This document shows positions 52,324 to 62,234 of a stretch of 64,000 nucleotides of DNA, in pieces. The DNA comes from Aquidulcibacter sp. (GTDB taxonomy: Bacteria > Pseudomonadota > Alphaproteobacteria > Caulobacterales > Aquidulcibacteraceae). The stretch lies in the NCBI GenBank assembly GCA_027532555.1, contig JAPZTJ010000011.1:1-64000 (forward strand), in the 5' to 3' direction. The notes below the pieces were generated by a model. That model was not told the origin of the DNA. It searched no databases and worked only from the letters and a program-made list of their open reading frames with translations. Within the stretch, counting starts at the first letter, position 1. Each line of letters opens with the position of its first letter. The position numbers and the translations under genes are program-made.

Positions 52324-53780
52324 CAGGCTTTAAGCGGCAGGATCAGCCGCGCCTCTAGGCCGAAATCATCGCCGCTTGGCAGACCATCAGCCAAAACAAG
52401 CCGCCCACCGTGTAATTCCGCAATCGCCACCGCTAAGGACAGGCCAATGCCAGACCCCGGCAAAGAGCGCGCGCTATCTAGTCTTACAAATCGTTCCAAC
52501 ACATGGTCACGCTGGTCGACCGGAATGCCGCTCCCACTGTCGCAGACACTTATCGACATTTGATTTGCAGGAAGGCGCTTGGCAGAAAGCCGAACCTCGC
52601 CTTCGCGTGTATATTTGACGGCATTATCCAAGAGATTGGAGATGGATTGCGCCAAGAGGGATCTGTCGGCCATAATCATGAGTTCAGGCTCAATTTCAGC
52701 TGTAAAGACCAAGCCCGCTTCTTCGATCACCGGCTCAAACAAGTCAGCCAATTGGCCCAGCAAAAGGCTAACATCCAACAGCTCCAGCTTACCACCTTCC
52801 CCTGCTTCCAGGCGAGAAAGGCGCAGCACAGCATTAAAGGTCGCGACGACACCGTCCAACTGGATCAAGGCGTCTTCAATCGCATCGCGCAAGTCTTCGG
52901 TTGTTTGCGCCTTTGCGGCTGCCCCTTCTAAACGTGCCCGCAGCCGGGTGAGTGGGGAGCGCAAGTCATGCGCAATGGAATCTCCCGTGGTGCGCGCGGC
53001 AGCGACCAAACGGTCAATCCGCTCCAACATCGCGTTGAGGTCTTCGGTTAGATCATCAAATTCATCGCCGTCACCTGGCCTAATCGTCCGCACCGCTGCT
53101 CGACGCTTCAAGTCGCCAGCCATTACTGCCCGCGTTGTCCGGGTCAGTTCATCAACGCGTCCCGCGGCCTGTCGTGCAGCCAGAAACCCACCAATCAGCG
53201 CAAAAGCTAATACTCCTGCCCCGCCCATCCAAATAACACGCGCAACATGGTCTGCGATCTGCAAGCCAGGCCCCAAATCGCGTGCAACAAACAGGCCAAA
53301 TCCGTCTGGTCCTGCCAAAAACAAGCCCCGGGCTCGTCTGCGCTCAACTTTGCCAGTCTCCAAATCAGGCCGCTCATAACTGAAGCCAGAGGCTACAGCT
53401 CGCTCGGGCTGGAGCGGACTTTTTGGGTCTGGTTTGTTGATTTGAGAAAGGTCGAGTGGGACAACGTCAATATTGCCAGATAAAACTCTGCCGTCAGGCT
53501 GGACCAACACATAAAGAGAGTCACTAGCCCGCGCCGCACGCTGGATGACTTCCATATTAAGACCATCGACATTTTGCCGCTGCCAGATTTCCGCCAATTC
53601 TGAGAGTTCGCGGCGGGCAAACCGATCTGCCTCCAAGCCCAATCGGCCGACGGTCGTGGCATAGAGAAAGCCAAGCAACAGGATTGCGAAGCCCGCGAAG
53701 AGCCCTGCAAATGCCATAGCGACGCGAAACGTCGTGGTGCGCATCAGCGACCGCAATGGCAAGAGCAGCTTTTTGATCAT
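52323..53780 (-). CDS. Sensor histidine kinase of the degP-glnE cluster
   Basis: A 485-residue kinase: one helix at 20-42, a periplasmic domain to about 180, a second helix (WMGGAGVLAFALIGGFLA), HAMP, HisKA with SIAHDLRSPLTRLRARLE (phospho-acceptor His271) and HATPase with SNLLDNAVKYT, SGSGIPV and GSGIGLSLAVA. It pairs with the response regulator five bases upstream; such pairs next to degP and glnE are conserved in Alphaproteobacteria. The signal is unknown; envelope stress is plausible given degP. Confidence 0.92.
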   Translation of the reverse strand: MIKKLLLPLRSLMRTTTFRVAMAFAGLFAGFAILLLGFLYATTVGRLGLEADRFARRELSELAEIWQRQNVDGLNMEVIQRAARASDSLYVLVQPDGRVLSGNIDVVPLDLSQINKPDPKSPLQPERAVASGFSYERPDLETGKVERRRARGLFLAGPDGFGLFVARDLGPGLQIADHVARVIWMGGAGVLAFALIGGFLAARQAAGRVDELTRTTRAVMAGDLKRRAAVRTIRPGDGDEFDDLTEDLNAMLERIDRLVAAARTTGDSIAHDLRSPLTRLRARLEGAAAKAQTTEDLRDAIEDALIQLDGVVATFNAVLRLSRLEAGEGGKLELLDVSLLLGQLADLFEPVIEEAGLVFTAEIEPELMIMADRSLLAQSISNLLDNAVKYTREGEVRLSAKRLPANQMSISVCDSGSGIPVDQRDHVLERFVRLDSARSLPGSGIGLSLAVAIAELHGGRLVLADGLPSGDDFGLEARLILPLKA

Positions 53781-53785
53781 CAGGG

Positions 53786-54457
53786 TTAGGCTTCGAGCCG
53801 GTACCCGGCACCACGCACCGTGTGCAGCATGGGCTTATCGAACTCACGATCAATTTTTGAGCGCAAGCGCGAGACATGAACGTCGATCACATTGGTCTGT
53901 GGATCAAAATGATAGTCCCACACTTTTTCCAGCAGCATGGTGCGGGTCACCACTTGGTTGGCGTTGCGCATCAGATATTCCAGTAGGCGAAACTCGCGGG
54001 GCTGAATGTCGATCTTACGACCTTCGCGCCGGACGACTCGGGCCAACAAGTCCATCTCCAACCCACCGACCTTTAGGTGGGTCGAGGGTGCAACGCCTTC
54101 GTGACGACGACCCAAGGCTTCAACGCGGGCAATCAGTTCGCTGGCGGCATAGGGCTTTGCCAAATAATCATCGCCTCCAGCCTTTAAGCCTTCCACCCGA
54201 TGCTCGACATCGCCCAAGGCCGATAAGAACAACACAGGGGTTGCGATACCGGCCGTGCGTAAGTCTGCAACAACACTTAGGCCGTCTTTCTTCGGCAGCA
54301 TGCGGTCAAACACCAGAACATCAAATGCCCCACCGCGCGCCATCAACTCTCCCGTTGGACCGTCTGCGGCCAAATCAACCACATGGCCAGCTTCTTCCAG
54401 AGCACGCCGCATGTAGAGTGCGGTATCTCCAGCATCTTCAACAATGAGAACACGCAT
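53786..54457 (-). CDS. OmpR-family response regulator
   Basis: A 223-residue protein with an N-terminal receiver (phospho-acceptor Asp51 in DVLVFDRMLP, then the Lys in AKPYAASEL) and a C-terminal winged helix (REFRLLEYLMRNANQVVTRT, then TNVIDVHVSRLRSKID). AGGGGG precedes ATG 54457, which gives the expected start MRVLIVED. It partners the kinase downstream and follows degP by 24 bases, so degP may be a target (inference). Confidence 0.92.
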   Translation of the reverse strand: MRVLIVEDAGDTALYMRRALEEAGHVVDLAADGPTGELMARGGAFDVLVFDRMLPKKDGLSVVADLRTAGIATPVLFLSALGDVEHRVEGLKAGGDDYLAKPYAASELIARVEALGRRHEGVAPSTHLKVGGLEMDLLARVVRREGRKIDIQPREFRLLEYLMRNANQVVTRTMLLEKVWDYHFDPQTNVIDVHVSRLRSKIDREFDKPMLHTVRGAGYRLEA

Positions 54458-54481
54458 CGGATTTCCCCCTGATGGCGCCAA

Positions 54482-56098
54482 TTAGTTTTTAGGCTGTGAC
54501 TTAGTTGCTGCTTCCAAGGGCAGAGGCACAAACCCGCCACCGCCGCTTTGGCTTTGTACAAAGAGCCCGATGAAGGAGCGACCCGCAGCACGAGCAGCTT
54601 CGATGGCTGCATCTAGTTCTTCCGCAGAGCGAACCTCATCGTCATTGGCTGTCAAAATGGCATCGCCTGGGCGTATGCCCCGCTCTGCTGCGCGAGAGTC
54701 CGGATCAACTTCCAAGATCAAAACACCTGGTTCGTTTGCAGGAAGGCGCAGACGGGTACGGGCTTGTGCCGACAACGGACCCACACTTAGCCCAAGAACA
54801 TTGGTAGCAGGGCTCGCTGGCGGGGTTGCATCTGCACCGGCTACCGGGTCCGTTTGGCTCAATTGTTGCTCAGTAGGACGTGCCGCAATGGTTACCTGCA
54901 CAGTGCGACGGACACCCTTAGCGCCTGCTACATCCAAGCGAACCACATCACCGACGCGGGTTTGGCCGACACGGCGGGTTAAATCGGCAGACCCTTCAAT
55001 CTTTGTACCGTTGAACGCCACGACAACATCGCCACGCTTCAGGCCTGCTTTCGCCGCCGGGGCACCTGGCGTGACACTTCCGATCATGGCACCTTTGACA
55101 TCGCTGCCTAAGCCCCAGCTATCAGCCATTTCACGGCTGACATCTTGGATCACAACGCCCAGCCAGCCGTAGGTGACCTTACCTTGCTCAATGATTTGCT
55201 TGGTTGTCCGATCAGCCAAGGCGGCTGGAATTGCAAAGCCAATGCCGACATTGCCGCCAGAGCGGGAGAATATTGCGGTATTCACCCCAATCACACGGCC
55301 GCTCATATCAAAGGTCGGACCGCCAGAATTGCCTGGGTTAATCGGCGCATCGACCTGAATAAAGTCTGCAATATTGCCTTCATTGCGAATGTCGCGACCC
55401 AAGGCCGAGACAATCCCAGCAGTCGCCGTACCGCCTAGACCAAACGGGTTGCCGATCGCGACCACCCAATCACCAACGCGGACACGGGCTTCCGGGGCAA
55501 ATTGTACATAAGGGAAGCTTTTGCCTTCGACTTTAAGTACCGCCAAGTCTGTCCGCTCATCACGGCCAACGACGGTTGCCTTCAATTCGCGACCATCTTT
55601 CAAAGTTACGTTAATTTCCTTGGCCTTTTCTACCACATGATTATTGGTGACGATATGGCCTGTCGATGTAATGAAGAAGCCAGAGCCGCCGCCGCGCTGC
55701 TCACGCGGGCGGGCTTGATTGCCGCGTTGATTTGGCATTTGTTCGAAAAAACGACGCCATTGCGGCGGCATACCTTCAAGATCATCTGCAGACGGACGAG
55801 GTGCGCCCTCTTCGGCCAGTGCAACCACCTCCAACGACACTACAGCAGGCGATACACGCTCTACCAAATCGGCAAAGCCAGGCAGCATCGCAGCAGCTTT
55901 CGGCGCCTCTGTTTTGATTTGTTGGGCGGTAGACATGCTGGGGGACAAAATCTGACCCGCGCCAAACGCCGCCACGGCTAAAGCCAACGCCGCAGCCCCA
56001 GTCAGGACAGGGCGACGCAAAAAGCGATGTGCTCTGGTCTTCTGTGCCAAAGGGCCAGAAAGTGTGGTCAAGTCTTCACCTTGCTTATCCAACGACAT
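54482..56098 (-). CDS. degP: Periplasmic serine protease, Do/DegP family
   Basis: A 538-residue protease-chaperone of the envelope. One N-terminal hydrophobic helix (33-52) serves as signal or anchor, followed by a trypsin-like domain with the triad His154 (TNNHVV), Asp184 (ERTDLAV) and Ser258 (NPGNSGGP), and two PDZ domains (GWLGVVIQDVSRE and LGLSVGPLSAQA starts). The Q-linker is Pro/Ala-rich. Conserved order with ccmIEFH upstream and the response regulator-kinase pair downstream. Confidence 0.95.
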   Translation of the reverse strand: MSLDKQGEDLTTLSGPLAQKTRAHRFLRRPVLTGAAALALAVAAFGAGQILSPSMSTAQQIKTEAPKAAAMLPGFADLVERVSPAVVSLEVVALAEEGAPRPSADDLEGMPPQWRRFFEQMPNQRGNQARPREQRGGGSGFFITSTGHIVTNNHVVEKAKEINVTLKDGRELKATVVGRDERTDLAVLKVEGKSFPYVQFAPEARVRVGDWVVAIGNPFGLGGTATAGIVSALGRDIRNEGNIADFIQVDAPINPGNSGGPTFDMSGRVIGVNTAIFSRSGGNVGIGFAIPAALADRTTKQIIEQGKVTYGWLGVVIQDVSREMADSWGLGSDVKGAMIGSVTPGAPAAKAGLKRGDVVVAFNGTKIEGSADLTRRVGQTRVGDVVRLDVAGAKGVRRTVQVTIAARPTEQQLSQTDPVAGADATPPASPATNVLGLSVGPLSAQARTRLRLPANEPGVLILEVDPDSRAAERGIRPGDAILTANDDEVRSAEELDAAIEAARAAGRSFIGLFVQSQSGGGGFVPLPLEAATKSQPKN

Positions 56099-56171
56099 GA
56101 AACTTCATCCTGCTGTGTGCATCGACCCGCCATTCGAGCCGCGCGTTAGATACACTATGACAGGGCTAAGA

Positions 56172-56207
56172 TGGCCAGACCATGGCCAAAACATTACATT
56201 GTTGTAA
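56172..56207. promoter_or_regulatory. Repeat-rich region upstream of degP
   Basis: Two TGGCCA palindromes (56172-56177 and 56183-56188) lie 11 bases apart, one helical turn, followed by the inverted repeat TTACA-TTGT-TGTAA (56194-56207). They sit 74-110 bases upstream of the degP start and are candidate regulator sites; which protein binds is unknown. Confidence 0.4.
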
Positions 56208-56248
56208 GAAAGCAGCTTTGCGGATGAACATGCTGTTAGAATAGCATC

Positions 56249-56731
56249 TCAATCTGATGAGGACTTGTTTTCAAACTCTTTCAGGGCTGCCATGGCCTGT
56301 GCATCATCCACTGTCGGAGCTGACATCGGCGCCGCTTGGGAGCGTCGACTCGCCAAGTAAAGGCCTAAGCCACCAAACAGAAGCAGAACTAATGGCGTGA
56401 CCCAAAGCGCAATGGTATCGACCCCGACCCGAGGTCGAAGCAGAACAAACTCGCCATAGCGGTCGGCAAAGAAACGCCGGACTTGGGCATCGCTATCGCC
56501 GGCTGCAATTCGTTCACGAATAGCTTTGCGCATGTCGACCGCAATCTCGGCGGACGAGAGGGCAACTGGTTCGTTCTCGCAAACCACACAGCGGATCTCG
56601 CGGGCGAGGTTTTGCGCGCGGACTTCCAGAGCAGGATCGCTCAACGGCGCTTCAACCGCCTGCACGCCCTGGGGTGCGGCAAGTAAAGCCAGCCATCCCA
56701 TCACGAAGAGCGATAGCAGCGCGCGTCTCAT
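56249..56731 (-). CDS. ccmH: Cytochrome c maturation protein CcmH
   Basis: A 160-residue membrane-anchored thioredoxin-like reductant of apocytochrome c. A signal peptide is followed by LAREIRCVVCENEPVA with the redox pair Cys48 and Cys51, then ADRYGEFVLLRPR and one helix (LWVTPLVLLLFGGLGLYL). It starts within the ccmF stop (ATGA). Confidence 0.93.
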   Translation of the reverse strand: MRRALLSLFVMGWLALLAAPQGVQAVEAPLSDPALEVRAQNLAREIRCVVCENEPVALSSAEIAVDMRKAIRERIAAGDSDAQVRRFFADRYGEFVLLRPRVGVDTIALWVTPLVLLLFGGLGLYLASRRSQAAPMSAPTVDDAQAMAALKEFENKSSSD

Positions 56732-58752
56732 TCCGCAGCTACGCCTACATTGGTCGGGTCAACTGGGGGGACCACACCAGTGCCGCGCTTCGGCTTGGCT
56801 GGTTGGGGTGCGCCAATACGCAAGCGGCGATCAGTCAGGCTGATGCCTCCACCAAGTGCCATCAGGAAGGCTCCGCCGAAAATCGCAAGCACCAAGGGGT
56901 TCCAGTAAAGTCGTACAGTCCAAGCCATGCGACCATTGATCTCCGCTGGATCACCCAATGCTGCATAGACATCGCCAGCTAAAGATGAGCGCAAGGCAAC
57001 TTCCGTAGTTGGCATCCGCGCGGCGGGATAAAAGCGCCGTTCTGGCGCTAACGTAATTTCTCGCTTGCCATCCGTGACAACCAATTGCGCGCGGTCGGCG
57101 TAATAATTCGGGCCTTCTTCGGCGGTGACCGCTTTTAAAGTTACGGTGCGTCCCGCAAAACGTGTGGTCTCACCCAAGCCTAGGGAGGCGGTGTGCTCAA
57201 CACGGAAGGCGGTTTCAGAAACCGCTCCCAACACAAACACACCCATGCCCAAATGCGCAACCGTCATGCCCCACGCCGCGCGCTGCAGCCCTTTGACACG
57301 GGCCCAGACTTGAGGTGCTGGCAACTTACCAAAACGGACGCGGTCAAGCACTTCGGCAATCGCGCCACAAACCAGCCAAGTTCCAAGGCCAATCCCGATT
57401 GCTGCCAAGGCTTTCCCGCCCATCAAGGCCCAGCTCAAGGTGATGGCCAGCGCGGTCAAAGCGGCTGCCACCCAAAGGCGCTGCAGCACGGCCATCAAGT
57501 CCCCGCGCTTCCAGGCCAAATAGGGCGCGACCGGCAAAGCCAGGAGGACCAAGGCCATCAATGGTGTGAAGGTCAGATTGAAATAGGGTGGCCCAACAGA
57601 CAGAGCGCGCTTGAACACCGCCTCGCCCAAAAGCGGGTAGAGCGTACCGACCAATACGGTGGCGGTTGCGACAGTTAGGAACAAATTGTTCAAAACCAAA
57701 GCCCCTTCTCGACTGATCGGGGCAAAGAGGCCGCGATCAGAGCCTAAGCTGGGGCCGCGCCAAGCGAACAGGCTCAAAGCGCCACCGGTAAAGACTGCAA
57801 GGATCATCAGGATGATGAAGCCGCGCTCTGGATCGAGCGCAAAGGCGTGAACCGAAGTCAAGACGCCAGAGCGAACGAGAAAGGTGCCCAATAAAGACAA
57901 GGAGAAGGTTAGGATCGCTAGCAACACGGTCCAACTGGCAAGCCCGCCACGCTTTTCGGTTACAATGGCAGAATGCAACAGCGCTGCCCCGAGGAGCCAA
58001 GGCATAAAGCTGGCATTCTCAACGGGGTCCCAGAACCACCAACCGCCCCAGCCCAGCTCATAATAGGCCCAGTAAGAGCCCAAGGTGATGCCAATCGTCA
58101 AAAACGTCCAAGAGGCCAAAGCCCAAGGTCGAACCCAGCGTGCCCAAGCAGCGTCCACGCGGCCCTCTAACAAGGCTGCCACGGCCAATGAAAAGACCAC
58201 CGACGAGCCGACATAGCCCAAATAAAGAAAAGGTGGATGGGCCGCGAGAGCTGGGTCCTGCAACAAGGGGTTGAGATCTGCCCCTTGTAAGGGTGCGGGG
58301 TCCAAGCGGACAAATGGGCTAGAAGCAAATGCCGAATAGGCCATCATGACTGCCGTCAAAAGACCTTGGACGCCGACAGCCCGCGACCGAAGATCCCAAC
58401 GCAACCCTTTGGAAAAATGCGCCAACATCCAGCCAAATCCAGCTGAGATGAGGCACCACAATACCATAGAGCCTTCATGGCTGCCCCAAGTTCCCGCAAT
58501 TTTGTATAGCAATGGCTTTAAGGTGTGGCTGTTGCTGGCCACATTTTGGACCGAGAAGTCAGACCGAATGAAGGCGCTCATGAGTGCAAAGAAGGCCAAA
58601 GCGATCGCAAAAAAGGAGATATCAGATGCCGCCTTTGCCATAGCGGCAAATCGGCCATCACGGGCGTGGCCGCCCCACAATCCAGTCGCCGCTTGGGCAA
58701 AGGCGGCAAAAAGAGCGAGGAAGATAAGGAAGTGTCCGAGTTCTGCGATCAT
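56728..58752 (-). CDS. ccmF: Heme lyase CcmF
   Basis: A 674-residue polytopic protein with about 15 helices. The tryptophan-rich heme-handling loop is GWGGWWFWDPVENASFMPW (about 240-260) and the family start LGHFLIFLALFAAFAQA is present, with the conserved GTWGSHEGSMVLW block near residue 90. CcmF attaches heme from CcmE to apocytochrome c. Order here is I-E-F-H. Confidence 0.96.
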   Translation of the reverse strand: MIAELGHFLIFLALFAAFAQAATGLWGGHARDGRFAAMAKAASDISFFAIALAFFALMSAFIRSDFSVQNVASNSHTLKPLLYKIAGTWGSHEGSMVLWCLISAGFGWMLAHFSKGLRWDLRSRAVGVQGLLTAVMMAYSAFASSPFVRLDPAPLQGADLNPLLQDPALAAHPPFLYLGYVGSSVVFSLAVAALLEGRVDAAWARWVRPWALASWTFLTIGITLGSYWAYYELGWGGWWFWDPVENASFMPWLLGAALLHSAIVTEKRGGLASWTVLLAILTFSLSLLGTFLVRSGVLTSVHAFALDPERGFIILMILAVFTGGALSLFAWRGPSLGSDRGLFAPISREGALVLNNLFLTVATATVLVGTLYPLLGEAVFKRALSVGPPYFNLTFTPLMALVLLALPVAPYLAWKRGDLMAVLQRLWVAAALTALAITLSWALMGGKALAAIGIGLGTWLVCGAIAEVLDRVRFGKLPAPQVWARVKGLQRAAWGMTVAHLGMGVFVLGAVSETAFRVEHTASLGLGETTRFAGRTVTLKAVTAEEGPNYYADRAQLVVTDGKREITLAPERRFYPAARMPTTEVALRSSLAGDVYAALGDPAEINGRMAWTVRLYWNPLVLAIFGGAFLMALGGGISLTDRRLRIGAPQPAKPKRGTGVVPPVDPTNVGVAAE

Positions 58753-58835
58753 AACCGACTATGTACCCCGCAGCTCTTTAGGTTCAACCTGTTTCCGCTG
58801 CTCAAACCACGTTTCGAAAGCAAGACTGGATTAAA

Positions 58836-59354
58836 CTACTTCGACCCTGTGTAGGTTGGGTTCGCCATATTGGCACCGGTTCCCAGACTGGATTGGTTGC
58901 TGGTTTGATTGACTGGCAGAGGCGCGTCGCGCCACTGGCCAGAGGCTTTCAAGGAATCCGCCACTTCTTTGGGCATATAGTTTTCATCATGTCGGGCAAG
59001 GATTGTGCGTGCCTCAAACGTATCAGGTCCCGTGAACTTGCCCTCCGCGACAACCCCTTGGCCTTCGCGGAACAAGTCGGGCAGCACACCGCGATAGCTA
59101 ACGCGCATGTCGGCCTTCATATCCGTCACGACGAAATTGACTTTGCCATTATCGCCCCGGACCACAGTACCCTTGGCCACAAGGCCGCCAATGCGCGCTT
59201 GTGTCCCTGCTTCAGGTTTTTTGGTTTGAGCATCTGTCGGCGAGTAGAAGAAAGATGCGGTTTGCCGCAAGGCCACGCTCGCAACCGCGGTTGCGCCTAG
59301 CAGGACAATTCCTGCGGCAGAAATCAAAAGAAGGCGGCGGTCACGTCTGCGCAT
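58836..59354 (-). CDS. ccmE: Heme chaperone CcmE
   Basis: A 172-residue periplasmic protein with one N-terminal helix and an OB-fold. The heme-binding motif RHDENYMP has His122 as the covalent attachment residue. Family blocks RIGGLVAKGTVV and VSYRGVLPDLFREGQGVVAEG are intact. The C-terminal tail is Asn/Ser-rich. It lies 74 bases after ccmI and 83 before ccmF, all on the minus strand. Confidence 0.94.
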   Translation of the reverse strand: MRRRDRRLLLISAAGIVLLGATAVASVALRQTASFFYSPTDAQTKKPEAGTQARIGGLVAKGTVVRGDNGKVNFVVTDMKADMRVSYRGVLPDLFREGQGVVAEGKFTGPDTFEARTILARHDENYMPKEVADSLKASGQWRDAPLPVNQTSNQSSLGTGANMANPTYTGSK

Positions 59355-59428
59355 GGTTCTTACTCGATCTTTGGCTCAAACTACTGCGTCACGTACCGAA
59401 TGGAAAGCAACCTTTCCCTCACTTACAC

Positions 59429-60625
59429 TCACCTTTTCGGCATCAGTGCTGGGTCTGACGTACCCTTTGCTGGAGACGCCGGGGCGCTTTCAAGAGCCAT
59501 ACTATAGACCGCCGAAAGCAGGGGATCGCTGGCCTGTTGCTTTTGCCCTACCAACAAGATGTCTCTGGCCTCTTTGAGTTTGCCGGTCATTAACAAGACG
59601 CGCGCCGCAGATAGGCGCAGAGATGGGTCAGAGGGATTTTCTGCCAATCGGTCAATGCGCTTGGCGATCATGGTTTCAATGAAGGCCTTTTGCGCGTCAG
59701 GTCCAGCGTTGGCCATTGCGGCCATCGGCGGGTCAGCCTCTTCCCCGGGGCCTCGGTCCAATTGCGAGAGGATGTCCGCGACGCGAGTTACCAGTTGCAT
59801 TTGGCCTTCGGCATCCTTGTCATTGAGACTATAAGCTGTGCGCCACGCGGCCAATGCCTCTGTCTTCTTGCCTGCTTGCCAATCGGCAAGCCCCAAGTAG
59901 AAGCGTGCCGACACTGAATTTGGCTTTAGCTGAAGCGCAGCATCAAAGGCAGATTTAGCATCTGCACCGACAACGCCTTCGTTTAAGCGCATCAAAACGG
60001 CGCCAGTCTCGGCAATTAAGTCTGCATTCTTGGGATCCCGACGTATCGCAGCTTGAAACGCGCGAAGGGCGTCTTGATCGCGCCCAGCGCTGCCCAAAAC
60101 TTGCGCCATCAAAGCGTGGGGCATCGGATCTTCTGGTGCCTTTTTTGCCTGCTCTTGTAGCAGAAGCATGATTTCATCTTCGCTCAAGGTTTCAGGCGGG
60201 CGAGAGAGCAGTTCTGCCTCGCGCTGAACAAAAGGCTGATCGGTCTTTTGGGGAGAGCCATAGATGAGGTATAGCCCAACTGCCCCTAGCGCGATGACGG
60301 CGGCCACACTGGTCATCGCCAATTTGCCCAATCGCGGCCCCTCGTCCAAGATGCGGTCGCGAGCTTGGACCAGTCTGCGCCCAATCTCTAGCTTACCAGC
60401 TTGGGCAGCTTCTTCAGATATTCGACCCTGTGCCAAATCGCGCTCGATTTCGGCGATTTGATCTTGATAGACCTCTAGGTCAGCGCGGTCACTTTCTAGT
60501 GCGCCCCCGCGCGCACCAGCCCGCAGCACCCACCAAGCCGCTCCGACAAGTGCAACCAGAAGGGCGAGCCAAAACATTCCAGCGACAAGAATAGGAGGGA
60601 TTTGAGTCATGATGAAAGGCGACAT
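59429..60625 (-). CDS. ccmI: Cytochrome c biogenesis protein CcmI
   Basis: A 398-residue protein: two N-terminal helices with a coiled-coil/leucine-rich loop between them (DLEVYQDQIAEIERDLAQGR), then a TPR domain (for example MPHALMAQVLGSAGRDQDAL and ARFYLGLADWQAGKKTEAL). CcmI holds apocytochrome c for heme attachment. ATG 60625 is chosen because GGGAG precedes it by six bases; ATG 60610 also fits the family start. First gene of the ccm operon. Confidence 0.92.
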   Translation of the reverse strand: MSPFIMTQIPPILVAGMFWLALLVALVGAAWWVLRAGARGGALESDRADLEVYQDQIAEIERDLAQGRISEEAAQAGKLEIGRRLVQARDRILDEGPRLGKLAMTSVAAVIALGAVGLYLIYGSPQKTDQPFVQREAELLSRPPETLSEDEIMLLLQEQAKKAPEDPMPHALMAQVLGSAGRDQDALRAFQAAIRRDPKNADLIAETGAVLMRLNEGVVGADAKSAFDAALQLKPNSVSARFYLGLADWQAGKKTEALAAWRTAYSLNDKDAEGQMQLVTRVADILSQLDRGPGEEADPPMAAMANAGPDAQKAFIETMIAKRIDRLAENPSDPSLRLSAARVLLMTGKLKEARDILLVGQKQQASDPLLSAVYSMALESAPASPAKGTSDPALMPKR

Positions 60626-60708
60626 GCACGCTCCCACCCGTGGGTTCAAGGCTTGGGGGTGAAAATGTCGCAGGTCGACGCTTCAAACTTGCGCGATTAA
60701 TCGCTGTC

Positions 60709-62115
60709 TCAGGCGGCCCTTTTTACCAAGGCGGTAACCCGGCGCTCAAAATTCTTGGCCGGCAATGGACCGTCTAGCGCGTTGATGAGGATCGAAGTAG
60801 CATTTATCCAATCTAGGAAATACGGTGAGGTTTCCCCCTCGCGCGCCACCCTTACCAATCCCTCACAAATCGCATCCAATTGGCCGATGCAGGTCCGGCT
60901 CGCATTGTCACGGAAGCCACCAAAGCCCGCGAGCGGTGCGAGAAGGCGAGAGGCGACTAAAAACTGCATATGGCAACGCGCTACTTCTACTTTGACTGGA
61001 TCAATTGGCGCGCCATATCGTGGTTCGGATAAGCTTCCAGCGTTCTTTTTACGCACCAAAGCCATTGGCAGGGCTAAATCCAACGCCTTCACAGCCGCAT
61101 GGCAAATCATTTCGAGCCTTGAGCCGACTTGGCTGCAAATGGCGTTCAACTCCTGTCTCCAGGGACCACTTTGGGACAAGATGGTGTCGCGCGTCATGCC
61201 GTGGACCAACTTGTTGTGACGATCGATGGCAGCTTTGACTGCGTCCACGTCAAAAGTACCGCCCAAAGCAGCATGCTCAATGACGGCGCCTTCGCGTCGC
61301 AGGAGCGCGATCACGCGACGCCCGATGATTGCGTAATGAGTGGTATCGAGCTTTCGGTCATCCACGCCACGCGAAACACGTTGCAAGACGCGCAGCGCTT
61401 GATAGGGTTTTGGCAAAACCGACATCGTTAGCAGCAAAATCTCGGTCGCTATTTGCGGATTTTCCTTTTCAGCCTCTTTCACAACCGCGGCCAAACGCTG
61501 GATCGATTGCTCATGCATATCCCCACGCAAGCTCTGCACGCCGGTCCAGATCTGACGCCCTACTCTTTCAGCTGACAGGAGCGGGATCAAACGACCTAGG
61601 ACATGGGAAGCTTCCGGCATCTTCGACAATGCGCTCAGTCGCTCTGGTGAAATCTCTTGGATATTGTCCAAAAGTTCTGACCGCATTTTCTCTGCATATT
61701 CGCGCGCTTGGGTCATATCGCCGCGCAAGCTGGCTGCGGTGCCTAATGGCTCAAGATCGACATAAGCATCGGGTGCAAGTTGGCCGATGATCAGCCCCCA
61801 AACCGGCCCCAATCCAATCCGCGGCAAAGAGCCCGGCATCAGCCGATGTAGGGGACCATTCTCAAAAAGATTTTCAAAGGGTTCGAAGAACAGCCGGTCA
61901 AAACTAAGAACGCGCGTATGGGCATTGCCCATCGCAAAGCTATAGGGAATGCCTGCTTCGCGCATGGCGTCTAGCAATTCACTAGTTGGAATGGATTGGA
62001 CGCCTTGGACCTTCATGCGCTCTAAAAGCGCCCACAACTTCCCTGCAGTTGCTGGCGGGGTCGACAGCAACAATGCCTTAAAGGCTGCAATCTTGTCGTC
62101 GGTTAGAACTGTCAT
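60709..62115 (-). CDS. Hypothetical protein, large helical, unknown function
   Basis: A 468-residue soluble protein I do not recognise. It starts MTVLTDDKIAAFKALLLSTP, has a Phe-rich segment SFDRLFFEPFENLFENGPLH, and its helices show no repeats or catalytic motif. An absence of signal peptide or membrane helix places it in the cytoplasm. It lies between the FeuQ-like kinase and ccmI on the same strand; whether it belongs functionally with either is unknown. Confidence 0.65.
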   Translation of the reverse strand: MTVLTDDKIAAFKALLLSTPPATAGKLWALLERMKVQGVQSIPTSELLDAMREAGIPYSFAMGNAHTRVLSFDRLFFEPFENLFENGPLHRLMPGSLPRIGLGPVWGLIIGQLAPDAYVDLEPLGTAASLRGDMTQAREYAEKMRSELLDNIQEISPERLSALSKMPEASHVLGRLIPLLSAERVGRQIWTGVQSLRGDMHEQSIQRLAAVVKEAEKENPQIATEILLLTMSVLPKPYQALRVLQRVSRGVDDRKLDTTHYAIIGRRVIALLRREGAVIEHAALGGTFDVDAVKAAIDRHNKLVHGMTRDTILSQSGPWRQELNAICSQVGSRLEMICHAAVKALDLALPMALVRKKNAGSLSEPRYGAPIDPVKVEVARCHMQFLVASRLLAPLAGFGGFRDNASRTCIGQLDAICEGLVRVAREGETSPYFLDWINATSILINALDGPLPAKNFERRVTALVKRAA

Positions 62116-62234
62116 GGGCGGTTACTCAGGTCGGCACTCTAATGAAGCCACATCTTCTGCAACTCTCAAGGGAACTGTCGTAACAAAAATGCGTTAATTT
62201 GGGGTTTGCAAGTTCAGGCATAACAAAACTAAAT

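Noticed and set aside
52579..53379. 266-residue plus-strand frame opposite the kinase
   Set aside because: Serine/arginine-rich antisense frame with no ribosome site; the opposite strand carries clear kinase motifs.
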